From the NCBI GenBank assembly GCA_025667525.1, contig CM046881.1, forward strand, positions 30,515,580 through 30,579,579: 64,000 bases of DNA, in the 5' to 3' direction. This document shows positions 22,640-35,444 of this stretch, in pieces. Under the pieces are notes generated by a model. The model had not been told where the DNA came from, searched no databases, and was given only the letters and a program-made list of their open reading frames with translations. Every line of letters begins with the position of its first letter. The first letter of the stretch is position 1. The stretch comes from Glebionis coronaria. Its lineage: Eukaryota; Streptophyta; Magnoliopsida; Asterales; Asteraceae. A program made the position numbers and the translations under genes.

Positions 22640-24023
22640 TTGGAAGATCCTCACCAAAGTGTTTACGAGCCAAAGGAAATTACCGAAACATTTCCTCTCG
22701 AGACACTTGGTGTAGTTAATTCTAAGCTTGATTCATCTACCCCATGGTTTGCGGACATCACAAATTACCATGCGGGGAACTTCATCATTAAGGGTATGAC
22801 GACTCAACAAAAACCAAAATTCTTTCCTGACGTCAAGTTCTATTTTTGGAACGACCCTTATCTATTTCGGACTTGTGCGGATCAAATTATTCGACGTTGT
22901 GTCTTTGGTACCGAAGCTTCTAACATCCTTAGAGCTTGTCATGAGGGACTCACGGGTGGTCACCACGGTGCTAATCTCACGGCTAAGAAGGTCTTTGATG
23001 CCGTTTCTTTCGGCCTACTATTTACCGAGATGCACATGAACTTGTGAAGTCGTGTGACTCATGCCAACGAAAAGCCTCACAAAACGATGAAATGCCACAA
23101 AATATCATCCAAGTGTGTGAGATCTTTGACGTTTGGGAAATTGATTTTATGGGCCGTTCCCATCATCTCATGGTAATAAGTACATCCTTGTCTCTGTTGA
23201 CTACCTATCCAAGTGGGTGGAAGCTAAGGCTTTACCCACGAGCGATGCTCGTGTTGTAGTCAAGTTCTTGAAAAGCTTGTTTTCTCGGTTTGGAACCCCT
23301 CGTGCGATCATAAGCGATCGTGGAACCCATTTTTGTAACGACTAATTCGAAAGGGTCCTAAGGAAATATGGGGTTACACATCGGATTTCTACGGCTTATC
23401 ACCCACAAACGAGTGGGCAAGTTAAGGTTTCAAACCGAGCGTTGAAGAGGATCTTGGAGAGATCGATTGGAGAGAACCGACAATCTTGGTCGGATAAGTT
23501 GGACGATGCTTTATGGGCCTTTCGGACCGATCATAAGACACCCATCGGGTGCACTCCTTATAAGCTTGTGTATGGGAAGAATTGTCACTTGCCAATTGAA
23601 CTTGAACACAAAGCTTATTGGGCCCTTAAGCATTGTAATGATGATATTGAGACCGCGGGAAAACACCAGAAAATGAAATTGAATGAATTGGATGAATTGA
23701 GAGATATTGCTTATGAACATTTAGTGATTTACAAAGAAAAAACTAAAAAGTTTCATGACTCAAAAATTAAAAATCGGGTTTTTAACATTGTAGATCAAGT
23801 GTTGCTTTTTAACTCTCGTTTGAAAATATTTTCCGGCAAGTTGAAATCCCGTTGGTCCGGTCCATTCACCGTGACTCAAGTTTTTCCTTATGGGACCATC
23901 GAGCTAGCTCAAAATGATGGCCCCAATTTCAAGGTGAATGGACATAGGTTGAAGCACTACTTTGGCGAGGAAGTTCCATCCTTGAACTACCTCGACCAAA
24001 TCACCTTCCCCAATGATAACTAG
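22640..24023 (+). pseudogene. Athila integrase, broken into three frames
   Basis: The zinc-binding region spans the first break: [12 protein letters not shown] near 22936, then KSCDSCQRK from 23044. The catalytic core follows (WEIDFMGR near 23131, IISDRGTHF near 23308, then a TAA), and 23442-24023 is an open 193-codon C-terminal part with WAFRTDHKTPIGCTPYKLVYGK. No chromodomain is seen, as expected for Athila. Three frames and internal stops rule out function. Confidence 0.8.
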
Positions 24024-25854
24024 TATTGAGGGGATCGAGTCGAGCTCATGACTCGGTAATCAAAAACGAGGTGCCTCGTGGGGGAGTCCCATGCTTATCC
24101 TATGTACATATTATCGCTTTTTAATGTAGTAACGTGAGGGGATTTGTGCCCTTCCAACCTTTTTTCCGTGGTTGTTTGTGATATGTAATTTTTAGATGAT
24201 CATGATCTTCACGATTGGAGCCTCTCGTGTTCGTTTTATTGGAGCACTCGATCGTTTGCTTTGAAGAATTTCTCAATATCTATGATATATCCTTATATGT
24301 TCTAACCTTAGGTTTATAGCACACTTCATAAACGGCTTTAAATTTAACGGTTACACCCTTTCCATGCTAGATTATGCATTCGACTACGTCTCTAGTATGG
24401 GGGTTTCCAACCCTTAGACTCGAAACATTGAGGACAATGTTTAACTTTAGTATGGGGGGGGGGGGTGAATAGATACTTGCCTTGCCAAACCTTTACGCTT
24501 TCCAAAGTTTATCTTTTTGTTTATCGTTTTGTTGCAAAATAAGGCTAAAAATGGCCAAATTTTAAAAAATTTCTCAAATTTTTATAACTGTTGAAGACAC
24601 GAATGTAGGTTTTCCGATGGCGAGAATAAGAGTCATTTTTTACTCGACCGTGCGTGTTGAGCACTTAGCTTCGATTCCTTAACTTTATATTAGACTAAGT
24701 CTCTTAAATGAGGACGAGAAATGATAGAGTTAATTATAAGTTACTATGCTAAACGTAGAATATTCGTATTCTTTCAAAAACTCATGTGTTCTCGTTGTTT
24801 GCTTATTCTCCCTTCGCTTGTAAATATATTTTGCTCAATAAGTATTGGCTTAGCGGTTTAGTCTTGATTGTTGGTTTCTAGTCTTTTCTAGTAGCTTCCA
24901 TGTAATTAAATTGGGAAGACATTAAGGTATCGCCAGCGTCACGGTTTTAAAGTATTGGCAACTCGAATAATCGAAACCTTCACCCAATAATAAGATTTCA
25001 AGTGCTCACCTAAATCAAGCAAACAATTTGAAGCTCACAAGGTCAAAAAATCTATGCGAAATTGAAAGTGAATCAAGCCTTAATCTTTAAAGCTTTAAAG
25101 ATCCAAAATTCACTTTTAGCGTGAGGATATACGTCTTTGGCCATAATAAACACCTCGTGGAGAGGTTAAATAAAAGGAAAGGCAAGACCAAAGTCATAAT
25201 AAAAGCTTCATGGCGAAGTTGAATAAAATATGGAGGTAAACCTATGATAATAAGGCCCATCCGGTAGGGGGCGTATTAAAGTCTTGGTAATATGTTTCAT
25301 GTTCAAAACCGTTATAAAACCGTGTTTATCGATCCTTCTTGTTGACTTAATTTTTTGACATCGTTGCCTATTAGGAGGGGTTATTAATTTGATGGTCTTG
25401 GTTACACCGTTATGTATCTATTTTTAGACCTAAATCTCTATCATCGCATAAGTCAAAAATGTATCCTCGTGAACATTCAAGACAAAATAAAATATAAGAG
25501 ATACAACTTAGGAAAATAGGAGGATAAGTACGTGATTAGGGTATATGAGTAGTGTGAGCATTAATAACTTATAATGACAATGATCTCGTTGCACGCTTAG
25601 TGTGGAATTGGGGTGAAAATTGAGGACGACGAAATTATTTCTAACGAAGCATTCATGTGTTCTTGTTCTATGAACCTAAACGTCTCATTTTGCGATGAAA
25701 ATCATACATTATGTCTAAAACGCAAGTTGTAGTAATAGTAGTAGTGTAGCTGGTTTATCATTCAATAAAAGTGAATAAAAATGAATTTTGGAGATGCTAC
25801 GATACTTTATTCTAGCGTTGCGTGAGGGCACGACAATGGTTTAGTATGGGGGAG
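24024..25854 (+). other. Athila 3' noncoding region
   Basis: 1.8 kb with no ORF worth calling. Athila elements often carry an env-like ORF here, but I find no trace of one. A G-run with the context ttagtatggggg occurs near 24448-24466 and is echoed by the real PPT at the other end. Confidence 0.6.
25845..25854 (+). other. Athila polypurine tract
   Basis: A purine run (tatgggggag) directly before the LTR start TGATGAGAC, the expected plus-strand primer site. Confidence 0.75.
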
Positions 25855-26461
25855 TGATGAGACTGCTTTTATAAATAGCCTCATCGTCAAAAACAGGCTT
25901 AAAATGCATTAAATATCATCAAAAAGGCCAACTATATGCTTGTGTTTGTTACATGTGTATTTTAGGTACGGATATTGAGAAAATGACAAAAGATCACAAG
26001 AAACAAGCAAAAACGAACACGGGAAACGAAGCCGCACAATGAACCAAGCCCTAGTGTTGATTTTCCAAGAAAAACCCTTGAAGAAATGAAGATTGTACAA
26101 GAAGGGTCCTACAATATTGAAGAATTTACACTTTAAACCCTTGTATATTCATAATTACAAGTTTGGTCCTTAAAGTTTGTCAAATTTACAAAAAGGCCCC
26201 TCCACTTTGAAGAATTGGCAAGAAATGTCCCTCATAAATCAAGACTTGTCAATATTTGTCCTCCAAGAAGTCAACAACACAAGTCAAGACCATAATGTTT
26301 GAATAAAATGCCAAAACAGCCTTTCAAGTATCAAGAATTGGTAAGAAATACCCCTGAAAATACTTTGGAAAAGTATTTAGGGCAAAAGTGTGAAAACTGA
26401 AAGTTTGATTACAAAGGAAAATCAGTTTTTACCATTTAATCACAAAGTGAAAGAAAGAAGA
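25855..26461 (+). repeat. Athila 3' LTR, first piece
   Basis: It begins TGATGAGACTGC directly after the PPT. GATGAG at 25856 can pair with CTCATC at 25881. It runs to the Gypsy-1 insertion (TSD gaaga at 26457-26461) and continues at 38925. Confidence 0.8.
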
Positions 26462-29400
26462 TGTAACACCCCCAAATTTATACAACTCAACACAGCGGAA
26501 GACTCGTTGGTGTTACGGGATAGCACATTACTCACATCATAGACAACGCATAAAAATCGCGTCGTTTAATAATAAATCATTTCCATTCATAAATATCAAA
26601 GTTACATCGGTCCCAAGTCATATTAATTCATACAAAGTTTTACAAAGTGTTTGAATGGAAAATATTGTTTAAGTGCGGGCCATGAATTCTTGTTGTCTTC
26701 CCGAGAATTACCTTCAAGTACCTGAGATAAAACATGTTAAAAGAAAAGGTCAGCGATAACGCCGAGTGAATTCATAGAGTTTATTAAATTCCATCAATAT
26801 AACTTTGGTATAAAATTAGTACCAAAAATCAATTCGTACAATTTATTGTAATAGGCCGTAAAATAGTCAAAATCATTTTATACAAATCTTTGTAATAGGC
26901 CATAAAATAGCCAAAGTCATTTTATACAAATTCTTATCGAAAATCATAATATAGGCATTTGCCTTAAAAATTATTATACGAGCCAATGTCGTAAAAACAT
27001 CATACAATACGTCTTATAACGTTGTATGAAAATAAAAACCGTTATATGAATATGGTTATAAAAACCCAAACACAAACATAATATCAATAGTATGACCCTG
27101 TATTGCTAGTCAGGCAATACATCGTAATTCGAAGCGTCTAATAGTATTTCGTTAGTTTTTGGATTATTATAAGCCGCATGACATTGTTACCTTACTAAAC
27201 CAAAACGGGTAGCTAACCCGATACCAATTTTGCCCATCTAAAGTAGCGTGTCGTCACAAAGGTCACGCTATGGAAATATTCTCATACATAAATTCGCTTA
27301 CCAATCAATGTGGCACGGCGGGGATCAACCGTCAAGGCGCGAACTGGGGTGATCGTCCCCAAATAGTACTATTAAATGCATAAGCGTCTACCAACTCCCG
27401 GTAGTTCACAGTTCATGCTAATGGGACTTTTAGTGACATAACCTAACTTTAATAATCCATTTTATTTCATCTATCGGGTCCATTAATCATTTATCGGGTC
27501 ATAGAATCGGGTCATTCAATCATTCGGGTCCAAAATCAATAAACAACCAATCGGGACAAATGGTGTCCTATTTTATAAAACTAACATGTTATCTCCCTCG
27601 CGGGTTTATAAAACATTTAGAAAAACATTTAAAAGAGTGTGAGGCTATGAACTCACGTTGATGTGGGAAGGCGGGTTGTCGGCAATTCGGACGTACGGTA
27701 CGTGCTTCAATCACGGAAACCTAGACAAATAATACTCGGTCTTAGAAGTTTGTCCAATGACTTTATAAAAATATCAATTATGTATACATATGATGATTAT
27801 ATATATATGATGATCAAGTGTGTTTACATATTCTCGTTTACTCATTTTAGAGTTACGTGTTGATAACTTTTATACTAGTTTTCTCGTCTTACCTATTTAC
27901 GTGTTTTAGGTCCAACAAGCTTATTATAAGTTATTTAACTTATTTTAATACATTTTGTACTTTTATTATCAGTACATACACTTTCAATTTGGGCCCAAAT
28001 GGGTTAAGCCCAATAAGTTCTTTTTATGGGTGTTTATCTTATTTAGTCCAATTATTAGCCCAAGTATTAGTCCAATATGTTTACTTAGCTCGTTAATGTC
28101 CGTATGCCCTATAGTTCGGGTTTTATTGGTTTTTACTTGTTATACATGTCTATATATCAGTATATAAGTTTTATAAAGTTTTCATTAGACGGGTCCAACC
28201 ATCTAAGTTTTATTTAACAAAAACGTTAATTTTACGGCAATAGCCGAAAAAGTCGTAAAAATCATGTTTATAGTTTTATAACTTATAAAACTTAACAAGT
28301 TTCCATTTTTATCATTTATACACTTATTACACCTTTTATATATTTATACAAATATAATCCATGAGTTAGTGGGTTTTAATTTATATTTTATACATTAAAA
28401 TTTTGAGTGCTTATATAATAGTATTATTCTTTAATTTCCAAAACTCTGATTTTTAACTTCACTTTCACCAAAACTGCCATATCTTGAGTTCTATATGGAG
28501 ATAGAAGCTCAAATTTTTATCACATAAACTACATGATATGTGCTACATTTAACTTACCTATAGCTACTGTTGAATCATCTTCTAAATATTTTCTAAAAAT
28601 CGTCCAAAACAGTAACCTCAGATTTATACCCTAAACTTGTTTTGATCATATCTCACTCATTATTTTGATTCCATTGCATGGCCAACTCTCACATGTGTAC
28701 AAGACTCATAGCTTACTTTAAATCCATTCTACTTCATCATTTTATCAGTTTACCATATGGTTCTTTACTGTTTTTATACAGCCTATCATTTAAGCAAGAT
28801 TTACCCATTTTTACTTGTAGTTTTTCATCTTTTTATCCATGATTATCAACACCAAATCCACACATAATATTTTTATCATCATATAATCATCATAAATATA
28901 TACAATAGGAAATAAAATACATGTTTACATAATCAAAATAACAAGAAGTTGAGGAGGACAATCTTTATACCACCAAGTTGATGTAGGTTATGATTTTGAC
29001 ATGGTTTTTGATGGAGAAACTTGTAGACAACCATGACCATCTTCAAGACCACCATTCTTCATATACTCCTTGTGGAAAATCAGCCCCAAGACACCATGTA
29101 TACTCCTCCTTGGATGTTATAATCACCACCATTCAAGAGAGCTTTAAGAGGGCTTCAAAATAGGTAGAAATAACATAGGATTTTGTGGTTGATTTTGATC
29201 AATGATGGTGTTTTTGGGTGAGGATGGGACGGCAACAATGGAGCCAAGGGAGAAAAAGGAGTGGTTTGCATGAGAGAAAAATGAGAGAAATGGTTTTGGT
29301 TTGTGGTTTTGTGTTGAGCTTAGCTTATTTGTTAAGCATTGGACATGTGTAGCTAGTTTAAGTGAAAACTTGACACCAAGTTGTCTTGGTGGAGGATTGT

Positions 29401-29953
29401 AGCCGGTTTTGATGGGGGTGGGACAAGTGTCCCACTTGTCTCATCCCCATTTATTTACGGGTACTCTTCGATTCTAGTTTCCTCGATTTGCGTGCCCTCG
29501 GGTCGTTTTACGAAAAACGTTTTTATAAATTATGAATCAACGTCTCAAAACGAATCCAATAAAAATTGTCTCATCAAAAACGGAGTTCGAAAACGTAAAT
29601 ACGTAATCCTAGGGTTTCCGGTTTAGTCGTAAAGGACGTTAAAATAAAATCGTAAGTCCTAATCTCTTCTCGTAAATTTGTGAGTTTATGAACCAACATA
29701 AATTTAAAACTCCAAAATAATATTCATAGATAAATTTATTTTCTGAAATGTTGGACTGTCACCAAAGACGGTGTACCGTAAACGTAAGCACATAACGTTG
29801 AATCCTCCGGTTTAGACGTAGTCGATGCTACTCCAAGACGTAAATCCAAATTTCTTCCCAAAAATACGTGAGTTCATATTGTAACATTAAAATAATGTTT
29901 TCAAATAAATATTGAGAATAAAATATCAATCGTAAATTGATCTGATTTTCACA
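26462..29953 (-). repeat. Gypsy-1 3' LTR (left copy)
   Basis: 3492 bp, from tgtaacaccccc to ttttcaca. It shares blocks with the Gypsy-2 LTR, notably around 27228-27440 and 29450-29640. Small ORFs recur in both LTR copies, but they are LTR sequence, not genes. Confidence 0.9.
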
Positions 29954-32900
29954 GCATTTACCCCTAAACAGGATCTTTGTCCTCAAAGATCATCTTACTA
30001 CTCGCTTCCTATAGAGTTAAAGCCATGTGGGTATTTCCTCCACATTCGGTCTTTTCTCACAAGTGTAATTCATTATAATACGCGAGTTTCATCATACATA
30101 ACTACGGGAATAAGATCAGGCTTAATGTTGACTTACTTTCTCTATCCATGATGTTCATGGGTTTCTGATGAATGCAACTTTTCGCCGATCTAAGCTTTAC
30201 TAAGGAACAAACAGATTTTCACTTGATATATATTTTATCAAGTTCGATTTACGAAACAGAATTCACGCAGTTCTTGAAGTCCTAGGGTAGATCCAGCTTA
30301 TATGCCTTTCAATCCCAACTTTTACATCATTTCAATGGTCCCATACAACGGGGACTTATATCCCATGATTTGTCCGATCACGAATTCATCTTTCCAAGGT
30401 TAAAAATTGTGGCATAACTTCGCTACCCATTTGGCACTTCAAGGTCTACATTTCACATTCACATAACCTCTTGCCCACTATCGACAGTTAATAATCAAAT
30501 CCTAATTTCAACAATCATTTCAGATCTCGCGGGTCGGGTATTTTGCAAGGACAGGTTCGCCATCATAGGAAACCTTAAATCTAAAAGACATGTCCAACTC
30601 ACAATGGGTGTATGTCGGGTGTCTTCATCTCAACTCCTGCTTACAGATGCTCTAATTTCTAAATCTTAACAAGATTCGATCTCGATCCTAATACGATGAT
30701 TATCAATGATAATCTCTCCAAAGGAAAACGTTTATACGGTCTATTACCAAAGGTCAATCATTCAAACATAAAACAGTACTTATATTACTTTGTATCGTTA
30801 CTTTACCTCGTCCCTTCGATTTGGGGTGGTACATAGTACTCTCATCAAGGTTCGTTCTCAATGATTTCTGAGCAAATCTCTAGAAATTCGATGCGAAGCG
30901 AGGATCTTGATATAGATGATCGATACAGGCATGCTACGTTTACATAACTCCTTTGCATTTATCATTAACGGGAATGATATTAGCAGATTTGGTCAGTCTG
31001 TCGACGATGACCCAAATCGAATCAAATTCAGATGATGACCTTTGCAATAGCTAGACGTTTACTAATGTATGAGGCGATGTCTGCCTTCATAATTGCCATT
31101 AGTACAACTTCTTCAGACCAAGATACTTTTAGTCATAAAATGACATACATATAATACTTATACTTACAAATTCCAACATAACTATATCTCACAATCCTCC
31201 ATATTTAGACAATCACATGTGGTCTTTAAAATATTTAACGCCATTGGCTTCTCAAATCTGTTGGTTCACATTAGCCGTGAAACCCTTCACTATTTATATT
31301 ATCCTTTTTCTATTTATTTTACAAACATTGTTTATTTTTATATCGTTCGACAATTTATTCTGCACCTTCATTATTAAGGAACACGTCCTAACTGGTTCTT
31401 TATCTTTTATACATAATGCGTCGGTATCTATATTCACTTCACATGATGATATAAATATCATAACTTTATTTATTCAAAATTCTTTCTTCATATTCTTTAT
31501 GTTTCAGTTTCGTCTCAACTATCATTTTTATCAGTTTTTCTCAATCCGGCGTCTAAAGCATCGATAATTATTATAATTAATTAAATAATTATTAGTTAAT
31601 TTTTATGAAGCGTAAACGTAAAAGTTTTAAATTTCTTAGTTCGACCAATTATATAAAATGTTCAAAAATAATTTGAATTTAATTAACAAGATTTTTGTTG
31701 AGTTATCGAAAATATTTAATAAGATTTCGTAAATCTTCGAAAAACCTTTGTTTATACTTTGGTCAAAGTTTTCTTAGTTAAAAGGCATAAATTATCGTTT
31801 CAAATTTCAAGTTATGGTTTAAATGATTTCCTCAATCCTTCTTAGGTTATCTTGAGGTATACACAAACATTTACCCCTAATCAGAAGTTTAGTTAAATGG
31901 TTTGTGTATAAGGGAATAATCCCTTTAAAATCCTTTGTTAAAGCATTTGTCAAAACATATTTCCATTTCTTTTTAGTAAAACCCAAGGTCTTAAAAGGGC
32001 TCTTAATTTTTGAAGAGTCTATATGCATATATCTTACCGTCATTAATCCAATGGTCATTTTATGTAAAGGATTAAGTTTTTAATCCCTAAGCGTTAATGG
32101 TTCTAATCTTTCAAAATTCAATATAGCTTCCATTATCTATTATTCACACGGTTAAATCATGCAAAGAATTAAGTCTTAAGTCTTATGTTAAATATTTAAG
32201 GTACATGTTTTCATTGTTCGGCCAATTCAGGGCAATCTATAAATAATTATTAACTCATTCTTATTCTTATAAACAAACAAATGATCCTTAATGATCACAA
32301 GCATGAATTTATCAAATTATAGCCTACACACGTGATTCACCAATTTTATGAATGCTACATGTGTATTAGTCAATCCAAACGACATCACGTGAAACTCATA
32401 ATGTTCATTACAAGTACCGGATGTAGTGAATGGAATAGATAATTTTTTTCGCAGATGCGAAGTTGATGATAACCATGCCGTGGATCAAATCTTTATAACA
32501 TACACTTAGAAACTTGTAAATGATCGAACAAATCTTCCATTTCGAGTTATGGATATCGCTTTCGATTGTCAATTTACTCAGCCACAGTAATCTAATATAA
32601 GGAAAGATAACACCATAGCTCTTCAGGATGACAGGCTTGGTATAATAAAATCTTTCTCCGACAATTTTCTCAGTTGTACGGTAATTCCTTTAATTTAGAT
32701 GGTGCTGACGTACAGTGCACAAGCCGCAGGTGCAGCACCGGGAATATAATCAATACCAAATTCAACTTGCCTTAATGGCGAAAGTCTAGGTAATTCACCC
32801 ATAAATACCTCCTAAAGTTTCAGATATCATAAACATCTTTTAATAAATACATATTAGGTTCCTTCTAGATTACAATATCTATAAATAATTCACAACCATC

Positions 32901-35216
32901 CACGGTAAAATTTCAAGTCTAAATGCAGGATATGGTCATCCATCAAGAATTATTTAGATCACTTTTGATAATCAACATCTTATCTTTTAGGGAAATTCTA
33001 CTAGAGTTCCCATCAATTAAGACAATATCGTCATGTCATAATCAATCAATCCATTCTACTGGCATTACCAAATTTTCAGTTTTATTGCCGTCGATAAGAT
33101 GTGAACTTCTCAAAATGCTAATAATAATTCACAATCCTTCACAAATTCAGGGATATTAGGATACATAACTAACCTTAAAAGAGTAAGGTCAACGCATAAT
33201 CTATGCGAGAGAATTTCAAATCAGATACGGATGAAAACATTTAACGAATATGAATATATCTCATGTTTTCATAATTTGAGTACGCATTCGAAAGCTCCTC
33301 GGATCGTTACCCAGGTCATTCAAATGAAATCAAATCAAAAGAAATGATAAGAACGTCGATACATCCAGTCGGGTATCAACACTCGGTAATCAGATACTTT
33401 TCCTAAGAATCTCACTACGGGAGAATTGGACAAGATCGGAATATCAATTGTCAAATAAGACAAATTCCACAGATGAGTAAATTCAACTCAGAAGAATAGA
33501 TGCTACAGGCACATATGTAGGTGTCCCTAACACTATGTCCTTATTTTTCACTTCTTGCAGATCTCATTAAAATTTAATCTTCACAATCCTCACAGAAAAT
33601 GTAGTGTTTATTCATTAGTTTTATGGTGACTACTAATCAGTCTTGCATAGTCCATTCCAAATTGTATGTAGGCGCGCAACTATATAAAATTTCAAGATTA
33701 ACGATGCAATACTCAGTTCGTCAAAATTTTATCATCCATGTTTATAGTAAAATCATTTTCATGCTTAATTCTTAGATAAGAATCAAGAATAAATTTACAA
33801 AGATTTTCCTTGTTATGAAAACAATTAAGTTTTCCAAAGTGTTTTATAAACAGCTTCATTTCAATAACAATCACTTATAAATCTCACTATGAATAATCCT
33901 AATAGTGATGAAAATTCAATTTTTCTGAAGGCATACTGTTTTATCTTGTAGAAACAACGAGTGATCTGCAAAAGAGTGATGGAAGCTTGTTCACCAAGAA
34001 CTAACTACAATATGATAGGAAATGAGCTTTAGCCAAATAATCATGAGGTTCATGATCTCGATGGCACTCAAAAAGAATAATTCACAACGTAAAATCAAGA
34101 TGTGTATTCGTTCAATGGTTGCATCACTAATGCGAACATTAGGAAGAAGCAATAAAAGATAGATAACATCGATACATGTAGAATTTAGCAATCAAAGGTA
34201 GTCTTTTTCATTAATCACAAACAAGTCAAAATTGTACCGTAACACATTACATGTCACTATGTCATACAATTCTCAGAACTCATCCTACCAACTGATGTCT
34301 CAGTTAAGTTAGGGATTATTTTTAAAAGATACCACCATGAATACTAATCTACAAGAGTCATTAGGTGTTCCACATGTCCCAGAAGATCCATCGGTCTCAA
34401 TTCAGAAGAAGATTTCTTCAATTTATTTCTTGGACACTGGGCATCCTCGTCAGTGGACAATGGACTAGGAACAACCTTTAACACACACCTATAATCATTT
34501 AAAACCTTATAATTCAATCACAAGACTTAACGACTTCCTCTTATCAATCTTATATTCCATACAAGTTAAATTTTTACTTCATTCAAGTTTTAATCAACTT
34601 TTACTCAATTCGATATCCTACCTCATTATCCAATACTTACAACCTTATTCTTCGGCCTTGTAAAGGCAATACAATCTCAATATGAATCAACACTTAATTT
34701 CCAATCCTATTAGCTCTTACAACAACAATTATCAAATGAGTCATTAATATGAAATGACTCACACATTCAATTAGACTTCTCGGAAAGGTATTAGTGGCAT
34801 GAGGACTTTGGGTAATGGTTCCAATGACAGCCTCAAGTGCAACATTCACCCTTTCGATTCTCAAATTTAAGAATTGGGTGACAACGAATCAGATGACATC
34901 TTTCTAGGTGGTAACGTTTTGTAAAACTTCATTCTATAAGAAAAGATCGTCATGACATCGATATCAGATTTAATCTCGCCAATTCTTCTTTAATATCACA
35001 ATCAACTAATATCTATATTTCTACGAATATCAACCATTTGTTGGGATGATAAATATCCACAACTTGGTTTAGATCTAGGATAGCTAGAATTCCTACGAGA
35101 ATAGCTTAGATTAATTTACTAGGGGATTTAGGGTACATTGTGACAATCTACGTCGTATAAATACCTCGTATAAATATCAAGATAATCATCAAACAATCAT
35201 GTAATAAAATTACATC

Positions 35217-35261
35217 ATATATATATATATATATATATATATCCAAGTTATATATATATAT
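35217..35261. repeat. AT microsatellite in the Gypsy-1 leader
   Basis: (AT)n of about 14 units at 35217-35244 and a shorter run at 35250-35261. The Gypsy-2 leader has related ta-rich sequence at the same place. Confidence 0.85.
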
Positions 35262-35429
35262 TAAAATAACACTTCTCAGTCTGGCCTTGTCGGTAACTCG
35301 GGAATTCTTCGGCACCGTTATAGTCAAAAGATTTTTAGACATTTTTAGAAAAATGTTTATAGTTAAAAGATTTTGAAATCTTTTATTCAAAACCTTGGTT
35401 TTAAAAATCTTTCGTTCTCTATAACGAGA

Positions 35430-35441
35430 GCTCTGGTACCA
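35430..35441 (-). other. Gypsy-1 primer-binding site
   Basis: Minus-strand TGGTACCAGAGC, three bases from the LTR at 35445; one base from the canonical iMet PBS. Its survival supports recent mobilisation. Confidence 0.8.
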
Positions 35442-35444
35442 AAC

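Larger units (their letters stand above)
29954..35444 (-). pseudogene. Gypsy-1 interior: decayed gag-pol relics
   Basis: 5.5 kb, minus strand, with no ORF of coding quality. Homology to Gypsy-2 pol is visible in order. The tail at 29954-30060 corresponds to 52843-52950, integrase core pieces at 30845-31010 to 53697-53910, and integrase zinc-region pieces at 31075-31120 to 54060-54110. RT pieces at 32368-32500 correspond to 55238-55370 and the protease/RT junction at 32715-32790 to 55605-55685. Many indels separate them, and the RT/RNase H portion (about 31140-32360) is scrambled or replaced. The end next to the PBS (35160-35444) matches the Gypsy-2 leader. Confidence 0.75.

Noticed and set aside
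24024..25854. An env-like gene of the Athila element
   Set aside because: No ORF, signal peptide or transmembrane segment is visible in this region.
27663..28167. Small ORFs in the Gypsy-1 LTR, repeated at 36633-37137
   Set aside because: They recur because the LTR is duplicated. There is no recognisable domain, and no equivalent ORFs in the Gypsy-2 LTR.
29381..29626. 81-codon ORF, also at 38349, with partly similar ORFs at 52474 and 61793
   Set aside because: It lies in the conserved U3 block. Similarity follows the DNA, not the protein, and the N-termini differ between families.
31217..31567. 116-codon hydrophobic ORF in the Gypsy-1 interior
   Set aside because: F/I/L-rich translation of AT-rich decayed DNA on the strand opposite to pol; no family resemblance.
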